This document shows positions 1 to 9,078 of a DNA stretch of 64,000 bases, piece by piece; the first letter of the stretch is position 1, and each line of letters starts with the position of its first letter. The DNA is from an uncultured Acidobacteriota bacterium (GTDB lineage Bacteria > Acidobacteriota > Blastocatellia > Pyrinomonadales > Pyrinomonadaceae): assembly GCA_902826795.1 (NCBI GenBank), contig CADEGD010000001.1, forward strand, positions 62,001-126,000, written 5' to 3'. Position numbers and translations under genes: made by a program. Below the pieces are notes generated by a model that made no database searches, was not told the origin of the DNA, and saw only the letters and a list, made by a program, of their open reading frames with translations.

Positions 1-459
1 TTCATTCGAGCCGCCGGTGCCGTCCGGGCAGATAAGTTTGAAGATCGGGATTCCCGTCTGGCCGCGAAAGGTGTGCGTAAAGGCGGCCTCGAGCCTCGGA
101 TTCTCGACATCGTCGCCCCAATGATAGATCGATCCGCCCGGCCCCATCTGATACCAGACCCGACTTTTTTCGTCGGAATAGACGTGGCCACTCAGCGTAC
201 GTTCGCCGACAAAGTCGTTAAGTTGTCCATTCAAGCGGATTTTACGCATCCACTGATCGGTAAGGGGTTTGTTGAGCAATCGCAGGAATTTTGGCTCGAT
301 GTTGAAATAATTTCGAAGTTTATGAAGCCACATCGGCACGCCTTGCTTAAAGACGTTTGCCCAGCCGTTCCAATTTTCCACCGACTTCAGAATGTTTTGT
401 GCGTTCTGACCGACCCATTCGTGGGGATCCCTCAATTCTCCAGGATATAGCATTCCCAT
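1..459 (-). CDS. Hypothetical protein, C-terminal part beyond the window
   Basis: I do not recognise this protein. An open frame of 153 codons reads leftwards from ATG at 459-457 (second ATG at 453) and runs off the left edge without a stop. A GGAGG sits about 10 bases before the first ATG, which decides the start. The visible part is soluble-looking, rich in Trp, Asn and Gly, begins MGMLYPGELRDPHEWVG and has no signal peptide or membrane segment. The opposite-strand open frame at 73-450 is an antisense shadow: the leftward frame has normal codon use for this genome and a good ribosome binding site. Function unknown; only about 150 residues can be seen. Confidence 0.6.
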   Translation of the reverse strand, partial: MGMLYPGELRDPHEWVGQNAQNILKSVENWNGWANVFKQGVPMWLHKLRNYFNIEPKFLRLLNKPLTDQWMRKIRLNGQLNDFVGERTLSGHVYSDEKSRVWYQMGPGGSIYHWGDDVENPRLEAAFTHTFRGQTGIPIFKLICPDGTGGSNE

Positions 460-683
460 CTTTTCCGTGCCTCCATCTTCATTGGTTCAAGCAGTTTTGA
501 ACGATCCATTTCGTACTTTTTGCAATACTGCTCGTTCTGTGTTGGTGAAAGGGGTTTCGGACAGCTTGAATGACGCAAGTATTGTCGGACCTTTCATCAT
601 GTCAAAAGACGGTTGGTTCAACCTTTTGCAGAATTTGCGCATCACAGTAGATATCTGCGGTAAGATTTGTTTGAGAGGTTTCT
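460..683. other. Divergent intergenic region
   Basis: This 224-base stretch separates the leftward partial gene from the rightward exported protein and must hold both promoters, but I see no convincing -35/-10 pair. A leftward open frame of 51 codons (642-487, start ATG, ending 27 bases before the next gene) could be a small protein, but it has no ribosome binding site and no recognisable motif. A short inverted repeat GGTTGGTTCAACC lies near 613-625. Confidence 0.3.
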
Positions 684-1184
684 ATGAAGTTATCTAGAGC
701 GGCGGCAACAGCATCTTTCTTCACGGCGTTGGGCGTCGGTATGATCGCGGCGGCGTTAGTTGCGGCGGGCGGCGAGTTCGAAGAAGAAGTTCTGAGCAGC
801 CCCGGCTCGGTAAGCGTGACTTACAAGCTCAGGCCGATGCCAGCGGCCGAGCCGGTTGAGGTGACCGCGCTCGATCTGGAAGGTGTGTGGGCAGGAACGT
901 GGGATCACACGCAGATGCCGTGTACGATCACGATCAATCGCGTCGAGGGTAACCGATTCTCTGGCGTTCTCAGACAGGGAGAGGCGAAGATCGCGTTTGA
1001 AGGTACGTTTCACGATGAGAACCGCCGCGTGTTCTTCCGCGAGACGAAGGTCGCTGAACTCGGTCCTTTCAGCGAGTGGTCGCTCGGTACGAACAGCGGT
1101 GAGTTTTCGTTCGACGGACGCACGTTGAGCGGAACCGGCGTTGATCGCTGGGGCGCGTACAAATGGAATGTCACGAAAGAGTAG
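684..1184 (+). CDS. Hypothetical exported protein
   Basis: A 166-residue protein of unknown function. It starts at ATG 684 with GAGAGG five to eight bases upstream. Residues 1-30 form a signal peptide or membrane anchor (basic start, hydrophobic Ala/Val/Gly core ending ALVAAGG), so the protein probably acts in the periplasm or at the outer face of the inner membrane. The C-terminal 100 residues alternate short polar and hydrophobic stretches with many Gly and Trp (GVWAGTWDH, SEWSLGTNSG), as in small beta-sandwich or lipocalin-like domains; this fold guess is inference. A strong terminator follows directly, so it is transcribed alone. Confidence 0.75.
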   Translation: MKLSRAAATASFFTALGVGMIAAALVAAGGEFEEEVLSSPGSVSVTYKLRPMPAAEPVEVTALDLEGVWAGTWDHTQMPCTITINRVEGNRFSGVLRQGEAKIAFEGTFHDENRRVFFRETKVAELGPFSEWSLGTNSGEFSFDGRTLSGTGVDRWGAYKWNVTKE

Positions 1185-1206
1185 AGTTTGTAGAGGCGAT
1201 ACTTTC

Positions 1207-1242
1207 GGATCGGGAGTTAAGCTTCCGATCCTTTTGTTTTTT
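1207..1242 (+). terminator. Rho-independent terminator after the exported protein
   Basis: A ten-base-pair stem (GGATCGGGAG pairing CTTCCGATCC with one G-U) and short loop is followed by TTTTGTTTTTT. It ends the rightward gene at 684-1184; its T-tract touches the stop codon of the convergent threonine dehydratase gene. Confidence 0.85.
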
Positions 1243-2185
1243 AGGTCGCTTGGCAGTAAGAGTCGAGCGAGAAATTGCCGCCGCAGAGGATGATCACCAC
1301 ATGAGATTCCGGAGTAAAAAGATGCTTAAGTTTATCGGCGGCGGCGAGGTTGCACGACGAGGCCGGTTCGCAGATCACCTTGAGCCGCTCGGCGATGTAA
1401 TTGAGTTCGTGCAGCGCTTCTTCGTCGGTAACGACGGTGACACTTTCGAGGTGGTCCTGAGTTAGTTTAAGCGTCCGCTCGGTGACGGCGGGTGCGCCGA
1501 GAGTCTTGGCGATCGAGGTGATCGCAGGAAGCGTAACCGGGTGGCCGGCTGCAAGTGCCTGCGACATCGCGTCGGCACCGACAGTTTCGACGCCGAGGAT
1601 GCGGGGAGAGCGAGCAGAAGTTCGCGTTCCGATCGCGACGCCTGAAGAAAGGCCGCCGCCGCCGATGCTGACAAAGATGTCGGTTACCTGCGGACAGTCT
1701 TCGAGGATCTCGAGGCCGACCGTTCCCTGGCCGGCGATGACGCGTTCGTCGTCGAATGGATGAACCAGGGTCATGCCGTTCGCGACGTGCCGCTCCAGCC
1801 CCGCGAATGCCTCGGCCATGTTCGGCAAAAGTTCGATAGCGGCTCCGTATCCGCGAGCTGCGTCAAGGTAATTTTGCGGAGTGTTCTCCGGCATCAGGAT
1901 CAGCGATTCTACACCGAGAGTCGCGGCGGCATAGGCGACTCCCTGAGCATGATTTCCACCACTAACTGCGACGACGCCCTTCTTTCGCTCATTCTCATTC
2001 AACGAAAGTATCGTGTTGAACGCTCCGCGGGGCTTGAACGATCCTGTTTTTTGGAAGAGTTCGTACTTGACGTACACGTTCGTGCCGAAGCGTTGACTCA
2101 AGGTTTCGCTGCGTTCGAGCGGCGTGCGTTTGAGATATGGCGCGATCGTTTCGCGGGCCTGCTTGATGTGGTCGAGAGTGATCAT
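1241..2185 (-). CDS. Threonine/serine dehydratase (TdcB-like)
   Basis: A 314-residue pyridoxal-phosphate enzyme of fold type II, expected to deaminate L-threonine to 2-oxobutanoate (and L-serine to pyruvate) in the cytoplasm. The cofactor lysine is K51 in KTGSFKPRGA, the substrate-binding loop is SGGNHAQ near 75-81, and the phosphate-binding glycine loop is SIGGGGLS near 173-180. It ends after the catalytic domain, without the C-terminal ACT-like regulatory domain of biosynthetic IlvA, so it matches the short catabolic or racemase-like branch of the family. Serine racemase and related ammonia-lyases share all these motifs, so exact substrate is uncertain. It is divergent from the HEAT-repeat gene and forms no operon. 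Confidence 0.9.
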   Translation of the reverse strand: MITLDHIKQARETIAPYLKRTPLERSETLSQRFGTNVYVKYELFQKTGSFKPRGAFNTILSLNENERKKGVVAVSGGNHAQGVAYAAATLGVESLILMPENTPQNYLDAARGYGAAIELLPNMAEAFAGLERHVANGMTLVHPFDDERVIAGQGTVGLEILEDCPQVTDIFVSIGGGGLSSGVAIGTRTSARSPRILGVETVGADAMSQALAAGHPVTLPAITSIAKTLGAPAVTERTLKLTQDHLESVTVVTDEEALHELNYIAERLKVICEPASSCNLAAADKLKHLFTPESHVVIILCGGNFSLDSYCQAT

Positions 2186-2334
2186 CCCGCCTTAGTTTCG
2201 AGTTTGAGGTTGCAAGTTTCAAGTCGGCGCGAAAATCTGTTGCAATCGGCGACGGTTAGGTTAAGCTATCGACGGCACCGAGATACGAGATTTTGAATTA
2301 GGGCCACCCGCCACCCCAGGTGGTATTGACAGCA

Positions 2335-5300
2335 ATGAGAAGTTTGTTTTCCGCTATCGCCCTTTGTTTCTCGCTAATTGCGGGGATGTTTTACTGGATG
2401 TATAGTGCCGAGGCGACCAAGGAAGACGCGATCCTCACGCTTCTGAATTTGCCTGCCCCGCCGCCGCCGAACCCGCTCGTCAAAACGCCTGCCGGAACCC
2501 GTTCCCCTGAGTTTTACGACAAGCAACAGCCGCCGCCCGACAACGCTCCGATCGAAGATCTGATGGAATATTGGTCGAAGATGAGCTCGACCTATGCGGA
2601 CCTGAGCTATAACCCGCGGCCATCTTCGACCGTAGCAAATCGAATAATGCGCGAGCTGCAGGAAGACCCGGAAAGAATTGTAGATTTCCTGAATGTTCTA
2701 CAAGGAGATAGTCGAGCCGAAGAGATAGCGAGGGGACTATATCAGAAACTTGACGCGTCGAACGAAGACGGGGATGAAGGCGTCGATCGAGATTCCCTGA
2801 AAAACTGGCTCAAATACAACACGGCGGATTTCAGCGGCGATCTCGAGACGGTTTCCGAGCGCATCCGGGATACGAACGATTACGTCAATAACCAGCAGGA
2901 TCTGCTAGCGTTAACGCGCGTTGATTGGAACAAAGCGGAGCCGATCGTCACGCGGATGTACAACGACAAGAGCCAGCAAACGTCGAAGGTGCTGGCGACT
3001 TGGGCGATGTATAAACGCGCGATGGAATCGGGCGGCAGCGATGTGGATAGATATCGTGACGAATTGAAGGCGGTCGTCGAAAACAAAGAGGCGACGCCGG
3101 GGATGCGCGATCTGGCGATCGACGCCCTTGTTAAAGAACCTGCGTGGCCGGGCCGTGATGATTGGTACGTCGGGCTGCTTGAGGACGAGACGCTTTCGGA
3201 ACTCAGGGTGCGCGGAACGGCTTACACTGGCCTGACGACGATCATGTATTACGAGGCCGACGACCGGCTGACCGAAAGGATGATCGGGCTGATGTCGAGC
3301 GATAACCTTTGGGTGCGGACAGCCGCTGCAAAGAACATGCTCGTTCGCTTCAATCGCATGACGGAATCGAAGAACAACGACGCCATTCGCCGGCAGATGG
3401 TCGAATCGATGCTGCCGTGGCTGGAGAAAAAAGACTGGATCAAAGCAGATCCGTCGCAGCGTTCGACGCTCGTGCAGTCTCTGCAGTTCGTAAAAATGCC
3501 GGAGGCCGTGCCCGCCCTGATCGAAGCACTGAACACGCGAGAGACACTGTCGTCGCCGGTTTATGCAGGAAACACCTCGCCGGCTGTAAACGCGGCTGCC
3601 GCTGCCGCTGATGCAATCGAGAGAGCGGCCAATTCAACAAATTCGTTACCAGTCAACCGACTTTGGTCGAACTCGAATTCCAACGCATTCTCGAACGCCG
3701 TCCCTTACGAAAACCGCGAATACTTCCCCCTCAGAAGCGCGGCGATCGCAGCGTTGGGCAATCAGAAAGACCCGCGGGCGGTCGCACCGCTGCGGCGAGT
3801 CCTAATTGAGGCTCAGGATTGGGAGCGTACGGCAATCGTTAAAGCATTGCTTGACTGTAATGGGTTCACGACGGATGAGCAGGTCGCGGCGATCGAGTTT
3901 ATGGCGCGAAGCGCGGGTGATGTCGATGATGATAGTGCCGAGGAAGCCCTAGCCGAAAAGTACGCGGGGTCGGTAAAAGACCGTGCGTTGTTCGCCTTGC
4001 GACTGTCGGTTGCTCAACAGGGAACGCGCGTTGCGCCGATAAAGGCGGAGGATGAAGATGTCGATAACGAATTCGACGATTATCGTCCGCCTAACGATGC
4101 GCCCGTCGCCGAGAATTCCGAAGGCGATCACGACCATCCCACATATCAAGAGCTTCCCTTGACCGAAGAGACCCTGAAGTATCTTCTCGGCACCCATCTG
4201 GTTTCCGTAGGTGACGCCGATGAGGAACTCATACGAGCGACGGTCGATCGCATTGCCGTACTTGATCCGCGTGAGCCGATCGTCGCTAATGCACTGCGGA
4301 AAGTGATCATTGGATGGAACGGTCGAGCGGTGAATTCGCTGATAATGCGGGACACGCGAAATGGGCGGCTTGATGCCGATGCGATCTTGAAATTGTTGTC
4401 AAAGCGAAAGGAACTTCGTGAGAAACAAATGCCGGATATCGTCGATATGCGTGGAGGGGTTCCGGCGGCAAAAGCGATCGCGGCGTGTCTACTTGAAGAC
4501 AAGGCCGACTACGATTCGATAATGACGTCAGGGCCGGACGCGGCTAAGATCGCGTTGTTCGCATGTGCGAGATTGATCCGCGCTCAATTGCCGATGGCTA
4601 AGGTCATAACGGAATTGAAGAACCCAAACAAGACCTTGGCGACCGCGGCGGAACGATATCTTGAAAGTGAAGATTCCAACGAGGCTCGAGCGGCGGTGCT
4701 TGCCTTGTATCCAAACCAGGGCAAGATCCTCGGAGCGACGACTGCATTCAACATTCCCGGCCTGGAATCGACGCCGGGTATTTTCCTCCGCGATCTTTTT
4801 AGTTCGGTAAATCCTTATTTTGGAACCGAAGAGTATGCTCATGTCGCGTTCGTTCAAACATCGGAAACGGCGCTTGAGAAGGGACTGCAGGACGAAGTAA
4901 AAGCAAAGAGCGGCCTGCTCGGGATCTATTCGTTCGACAAGCAGTTCGTCAGGATCTATCCCGATCGTGCCGTGTTTAGTTGGGAAGACAACCCGGCACG
5001 TTACCGCGAACGAACGCTTGAACCGCAGCAGTTCGAGAGCTTGAAGGCATACTTTGCAAGTTCGCGAGTCGACGAGCTGCCGCCTTTCCTTACATGCGTT
5101 TCGGAGTGCGAAACGAAACAGCTGCTGATGATCGGCAAGGCCGGCGGCCGGCGCGTTTTCGTAAAGAGCGAGCGGCGACTGCCGGAGTTTTTTGCCAACC
5201 TTCAAAGCTTTTTCGACGAGATGAAAAAGCAGCCAGCGAAGCTCAAATACTACGCCGGTGAGCAGGCTCATGGGCTCGAAGTGCTGTTTGAAGATGAGAG

Positions 5301-6300
5301 GCTTGCCGCCGAAAGCGTATGGAAAAGCGGGCCTGACCTTCGCGTGCTTATTAATGACGCTCCGCGTGAGACAGCGATCTCACGCGAGATGACGCGTCAG
5401 CAAGAGTCCGAGTACGCTCGGCTGGATGCCGAAGGCAAACCGACGGATGAGCTGTACGAAAAGTATTACGCCCTTCGCGAAGCCCGCCGATTTGAAGCGA
5501 GCTCGTGGTTCCGGCTAGCCGGCGTCAAGCTTGGAGAGCAAGTAGCTCAACCTGCCGAAGCCGAGTATATACCGGTCCAAGACGGGCTCGTTCCGGCAGC
5601 CGATTACGGACAATGGTCTGCAAAGACCGCGACGTTTGAGATAAGGGGCGACAACAGCGGCCTATACAAACTCGCCAACGGACGCTCGCAGCGCATCCGC
5701 CAGGGCCGATATTCGCTGCCGGTTGTTACAACGAACGGCCGCTGGGTGATCGCAACGAAATACGACGAGTCAGAGGGATCGACGCTGGTGCGCGTCAATC
5801 TGGCGAATAATCGCGAGTTCAAGGTCGGCGCGGAAGGAGTCTACGTGGACAAGGCGATAGCGTACATTCCGTCGCGAAACCTAGTTCTGATCGGCGGCTC
5901 GGAAGAACATGACGATCACGGCGAATACGAAGACAGCTATCACGAGTCTGCGTACGCGTCGGGGCAAGGTTATTATTTTCTGAATCCGGACACGGGAGCG
6001 ATCGCCAAGGCAACCGGTGAGGTCAGGCCGCTTGCGCAGCAAACTTTCCGCTCGCTACAGGCCGTTGCCGGTTCAACGACAGAATTTTGGGCCGCGCTTC
6101 CACGCGGAAAAGCCGGAACACTTTTCGGCATCTACTCCACGCGAAGTTTCACATTCAAACCCGTTTTGAAACTGCCGAAGATAATATTCGACAGTGTAGA
6201 GATGTGGGTAGACGAAGGCGAAAAGAAGGTCTATTTCATCCACGAAGGACACTTGCTTTCCGTGCCCTATTCCCTCCAGCAGTCATCAACATTAAGGTAG
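2335..6300 (+). CDS. Large membrane-anchored HEAT-repeat protein
   Basis: A 1,321-residue protein. I take ATG 2335 as start because AGGTGG lies 11 bases upstream; a GTG at 2320 would add five residues and has no binding site. Residues 4-25 form one hydrophobic segment (uncleaved anchor or signal peptide), followed by a proline-rich linker, so most of the protein is probably periplasmic. From about residue 250 to 530 it has HEAT/PBS-lyase-type helical repeats, for example LRSAAIAALGNQKDPRAVAP. An acidic, His/Asp-rich stretch lies near 580-610. The last 300 residues are beta-rich with Trp and Gly turns (NGRWVIATKYDESEG, IPSRNLVLIGGSEEHDDH), resembling a beta-propeller. The repeats suggest a scaffold; the partner is unknown. 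Its last nine bases overlap the convergent DUF5615 gene. Confidence 0.8.
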   Translation: MRSLFSAIALCFSLIAGMFYWMYSAEATKEDAILTLLNLPAPPPPNPLVKTPAGTRSPEFYDKQQPPPDNAPIEDLMEYWSKMSSTYADLSYNPRPSSTVANRIMRELQEDPERIVDFLNVLQGDSRAEEIARGLYQKLDASNEDGDEGVDRDSLKNWLKYNTADFSGDLETVSERIRDTNDYVNNQQDLLALTRVDWNKAEPIVTRMYNDKSQQTSKVLATWAMYKRAMESGGSDVDRYRDELKAVVENKEATPGMRDLAIDALVKEPAWPGRDDWYVGLLEDETLSELRVRGTAYTGLTTIMYYEADDRLTERMIGLMSSDNLWVRTAAAKNMLVRFNRMTESKNNDAIRRQMVESMLPWLEKKDWIKADPSQRSTLVQSLQFVKMPEAVPALIEALNTRETLSSPVYAGNTSPAVNAAAAAADAIERAANSTNSLPVNRLWSNSNSNAFSNAVPYENREYFPLRSAAIAALGNQKDPRAVAPLRRVLIEAQDWERTAIVKALLDCNGFTTDEQVAAIEFMARSAGDVDDDSAEEALAEKYAGSVKDRALFALRLSVAQQGTRVAPIKAEDEDVDNEFDDYRPPNDAPVAENSEGDHDHPTYQELPLTEETLKYLLGTHLVSVGDADEELIRATVDRIAVLDPREPIVANALRKVIIGWNGRAVNSLIMRDTRNGRLDADAILKLLSKRKELREKQMPDIVDMRGGVPAAKAIAACLLEDKADYDSIMTSGPDAAKIALFACARLIRAQLPMAKVITELKNPNKTLATAAERYLESEDSNEARAAVLALYPNQGKILGATTAFNIPGLESTPGIFLRDLFSSVNPYFGTEEYAHVAFVQTSETALEKGLQDEVKAKSGLLGIYSFDKQFVRIYPDRAVFSWEDNPARYRERTLEPQQFESLKAYFASSRVDELPPFLTCVSECETKQLLMIGKAGGRRVFVKSERRLPEFFANLQSFFDEMKKQPAKLKYYAGEQAHGLEVLFEDERLAAESVWKSGPDLRVLINDAPRETAISREMTRQQESEYARLDAEGKPTDELYEKYYALREARRFEASSWFRLAGVKLGEQVAQPAEAEYIPVQDGLVPAADYGQWSAKTATFEIRGDNSGLYKLANGRSQRIRQGRYSLPVVTTNGRWVIATKYDESEGSTLVRVNLANNREFKVGAEGVYVDKAIAYIPSRNLVLIGGSEEHDDHGEYEDSYHESAYASGQGYYFLNPDTGAIAKATGEVRPLAQQTFRSLQAVAGSTTEFWAALPRGKAGTLFGIYSTRSFTFKPVLKLPKIIFDSVEMWVDEGEKKVYFIHEGHLLSVPYSLQQSSTLR

Positions 6301-6609
6301 CGGGATTTCGACGAGTGAGCCTGTACGAACTACGTCTAGAGCACTATCGATTTCGGAAATCAGCAGTCTAACGATCGGGACCTGATTGCTTGGAAGCACT
6401 ACGATAGACAGGTCGATCAAAGTCAGATTCTGTTGATAGCGAAGGTTTTGGTCGGACGTGATGAATACGTCGAAGGATTCTGCCACGAGACGCAACAATT
6501 TTCCGTTTTTGATTCCTGCCCAGCCCATTTCCTGGACGCTTACAATGTCGCGATCCGATAGCTGGCGCTTGACGATGCTCGGAACACACTCGTCGATGAT
6601 CACCTTCAT
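6292..6609 (-). CDS. DUF5615 PIN-like toxin
   Basis: A 105-residue protein of the DUF5615 (Mut7-C/PIN-like) family, the presumed RNase toxin of a type II toxin-antitoxin pair. Conserved acidic residues are visible: D6 and E7 in the opening VIIDECVP, and the second acidic site in VFITSDQNLRYQQNL, a typical family signature. The start ATG overlaps the stop of the antitoxin gene by four bases (ATGA), so the two are translationally coupled. Its last three codons overlap the end of the convergent HEAT-repeat gene, with both stops intact. PIN-like folding and toxicity are family knowledge, not shown here. Confidence 0.85.
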   Translation of the reverse strand: MKVIIDECVPSIVKRQLSDRDIVSVQEMGWAGIKNGKLLRLVAESFDVFITSDQNLRYQQNLTLIDLSIVVLPSNQVPIVRLLISEIDSALDVVRTGSLVEIPLP

Positions 6610-6836
6610 TCGGCGAGGCTTAGGTCGTTTAATTCCTTTCGAAGGAAAGCGAGTACGTTTACAGCTTGTTCACGAGTAACGGTCGGGAAATTTTCGAGAA
6701 ACTCGTCAAGAGAGACACCGGCCTCTAGGTTCTCAAGCAGCGCCGAAACGGGGACGCGAGTGCCGCTAAACACCGGTACTCCGCTCATTATCTCTGAGTC
6801 GCTGGTGATCGGAACTTGCTTCGAGACTGTTATCAT
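6606..6836 (-). CDS. DUF433 antitoxin
   Basis: A 76-residue DUF433-family protein, the usual partner of DUF5615 toxins. It contains the diagnostic MSGVPVFSGTRVPVSALLENLEAG segment (positions 18-41), a winged-helix DNA-binding or toxin-binding region, then a helical tail. It is the first gene of the pair, so it is made before the toxin and probably represses the shared promoter in the 42-base gap to the divergent hydrolase gene at 6879; no operator palindrome is obvious there. Confidence 0.88.
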   Translation of the reverse strand: MITVSKQVPITSDSEIMSGVPVFSGTRVPVSALLENLEAGVSLDEFLENFPTVTREQAVNVLAFLRKELNDLSLAE

Positions 6837-6878
6837 GAAATCAGTTTAACACATCAAGGAATGTGCATCCGCTGACCT

Positions 6879-7802
6879 ATGACTTACCGGATCTACTATT
6901 CGCCTTACTACTACGCCGATATCGGCGAGGGGCACGTGTTTCCGATCAGGAAATTCGAACTAGTGCGGGACCGGCTGGTGGCGGAGGGTACGCTGAGTGA
7001 AGATGAGATCGTCGCGCCGGAACCAGCGGCTGTGGAAGATCTGCTTCTTGTTCATACGGAAGACTACATCACGCGGCTGCGTGAGGGAAGGCTGACGGTG
7101 AAAGAGGTCCGCAAGCTCGGATTGCCGTGGTCGGAATCGCTTGTTAGGCGATCCTTCCACGCGATCTCCGGGACGATCAACGCCGCGAAAGACTGCCTGT
7201 CGACTGGGATTGCGTCGAATCTCGCGGGCGGAACGCATCATTCTTATCCGGATCGCGGCGAGGGATATTGCGTGTTGAATGACATCGCGGTCGCTATCCG
7301 CGTGCTGCAGCGAGGTGGGCTTGCACAGCGGTTTCTGATAGTCGACCTTGACGTTCATCAAGGTGACGGAACCGCCTTCATCTTTCGCGACGATGAAGAC
7401 GTTTTCACTTTTTCGATGCACGGTGCGAAAAACTATCCGCTGTTCAAGCAGCCATCGTCGCTCGATATCGAACTCGCCGACAAAACGGGAGATGAGGAAT
7501 ATTTAGAAACCCTCGAACACGCCTTGTCGAGCGCGATCCTCCACGATCCGGATGTGATCTTTTATCTCGCGGGAGCCGACCCTTACGAGAAGGATAAGCT
7601 CGGGCGGCTCGCACTGACGATCGACGGCCTTCGCCGCCGCGATGAGATGGTATTGTCATTTGCCCGTGATCGCGGAGTACCGATCGTCACGACGATGAGC
7701 GGCGGCTATGCGGCGGACATCGATGACACGGTAGAGATACACGCGAACACGATCCGGGCCGTGAAGAAGGTCTATTTCGGGGCGGCTAACGCCGCGGTCT
7801 AG
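6879..7802 (+). CDS. Histone deacetylase family hydrolase (first copy)
   Basis: A 307-residue zinc hydrolase of the arginase/deacetylase fold (AcuC/HDAC superfamily). The catalytic His pair is GGTHHS at 118-122, zinc ligands are D158 and H160 in VDLDVHQGDG, the second metal Asp is in AGADPYEKD, and the transition-state Tyr is in SGGYAADI near the end. In bacteria such enzymes remove acetyl groups from proteins, acetylpolyamines or small amides; the substrate cannot be told. The short loop set resembles class IV or AcuC-like enzymes and differs clearly from the second copy at 49954. It ends one base before the convergent ABC permease gene. No good ribosome binding site precedes the ATG. Confidence 0.88.
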   Translation: MTYRIYYSPYYYADIGEGHVFPIRKFELVRDRLVAEGTLSEDEIVAPEPAAVEDLLLVHTEDYITRLREGRLTVKEVRKLGLPWSESLVRRSFHAISGTINAAKDCLSTGIASNLAGGTHHSYPDRGEGYCVLNDIAVAIRVLQRGGLAQRFLIVDLDVHQGDGTAFIFRDDEDVFTFSMHGAKNYPLFKQPSSLDIELADKTGDEEYLETLEHALSSAILHDPDVIFYLAGADPYEKDKLGRLALTIDGLRRRDEMVLSFARDRGVPIVTTMSGGYAADIDDTVEIHANTIRAVKKVYFGAANAAV

Positions 7803-7803
7803 A

Positions 7804-9078
7804 TTACTCGTACCTCAGCGATTCGATAGGATTCAGCTGGCTTGCCCGCAGTGCCGGCATGACGCCAGCGACGAAGGCAATGCCGCAGACGAGTAGCATG
7901 ATCGCCGTGATCGAGATCGGCTTGAAGGCGAACAGGCTGAAGCCCTCGAACGAACGAGCATAGAATTTTACGAAGATCTGATTTGCGACAAGGCCAGTAA
8001 CTATCGCACCGACCGCGCCCAGGAATGCGCCCCAGAAACCGATCAACACCGATTCGAGCGAGAAGATCGCGAAGATCTTTCCGCGTCCCATGCCGAGAGC
8101 TTTCTGCAGGCCGATCTCTTTCGTTCGTTCGAGAACGGCGATCACGAGGGTGTTGATGATGCCGAAAGATGCAGCCAGCAGAGCGACCATCGCGAACAGA
8201 TTCATTCCGGTCTTGAAGATGCCGATCGCGTCGTAGGTTCGCTGCTGAGTGTCCGCGACGGTTTCAGCTTCGAACCCTTTTTCATCGAGCCGCTTCTTGA
8301 TAGCTTCGATCTTTGTTGGATCGCTCGAATCCATCTGGATGGTGAAGCCAAGGAACCTGTTCGGTCCCGCCTGAACGCTCTGATCCTCGAACATACGCTT
8401 TGCGACATCAGAGCTGACGAACGAGTTGTTGTTCGTCATAAATCCCTTGGTCATAACACCTGTGACCGTTAGGTCGACGGTCTTGATTGATCCATCGGGA
8501 ATTTTGTATCCCACGGTAGCGGTCTTGCCCACGAGGTTTTCGATCTTCTCGTCCAGGGCCCGTGCCAGTCCGATCTGTAGGACGATCTGGTTCGGACCGC
8601 CGATACTTTTGCCGGTTTCGGTCTTTGCAACCAGGCCGTCGGAAAGCATGCCGAGTTCGACCTTGTATTTCTTGCTGCCCTCGACCGAGATGTGTTCGCC
8701 GCGGATGCTGTAACGCGGCGTGACACCGATGATTCCGGGAATGTCTCGAACGACTGATTCGATCTGCGGCTGCGTGAGTAATACGGTATTCGGATCGATC
8801 GCGGTTTCGTCAGACTCGTCTGATCCTTCTTTGTATTCGACGGCCGCGCCGCTCGAAGGGCCGTTAGGCGTTTCGATCTTTTTGCGAACCATCGCAACAC
8901 GGTCGCCCTCGATATTCTTGATCTGGCTTTCGACGTAATCCCGCATGCCATCGCCGACGCCGTTCGTCATAGTTAACGTAAAAGAGCCGACAAAGATCGC
9001 GAGAACGGTCAGGGTGGTGCGCAGCTTATTTCGGAAAAGGTTGCGATTCGCGGTTCTGATCAGGTCCCAGGTCTTCAT
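7804..9078 (-). CDS. MacB/FtsX-type ABC transporter permease
   Basis: A 424-residue permease. The start is ATG 9078, preceded by a strong AAGGAGGTGA; the longer open frame upstream belongs to the ATPase gene. It has one N-terminal membrane segment (LRTTLTVLAIFVGSFTLTM), a periplasmic MacB-type domain of about 230 residues, then three C-terminal membrane segments with the FtsX motif around the conserved ALGMGRGKIF coupling helix. Proteins of this family couple ATP hydrolysis in the cytoplasm to mechanotransmission in the periplasm, exporting peptides, macrolides or lipoproteins. It overlaps the ATPase gene by four bases (ATGA) and is the second gene of a two-gene operon. No periplasmic adaptor is encoded beside it. 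Confidence 0.92.
   Translation of the reverse strand: MKTWDLIRTANRNLFRNKLRTTLTVLAIFVGSFTLTMTNGVGDGMRDYVESQIKNIEGDRVAMVRKKIETPNGPSSGAAVEYKEGSDESDETAIDPNTVLLTQPQIESVVRDIPGIIGVTPRYSIRGEHISVEGSKKYKVELGMLSDGLVAKTETGKSIGGPNQIVLQIGLARALDEKIENLVGKTATVGYKIPDGSIKTVDLTVTGVMTKGFMTNNNSFVSSDVAKRMFEDQSVQAGPNRFLGFTIQMDSSDPTKIEAIKKRLDEKGFEAETVADTQQRTYDAIGIFKTGMNLFAMVALLAASFGIINTLVIAVLERTKEIGLQKALGMGRGKIFAIFSLESVLIGFWGAFLGAVGAIVTGLVANQIFVKFYARSFEGFSLFAFKPISITAIMLLVCGIAFVAGVMPALRASQLNPIESLRYE

Noticed and set aside
73-450. Rightward open frame of 125 codons
   Set aside because: It is antisense to a leftward frame with a ribosome binding site and better amino-acid composition.
467-697. Rightward open frame of 76 codons
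   Set aside because: No binding site or motif, overlaps the start of the exported protein gene, and lies in the divergent promoter region.
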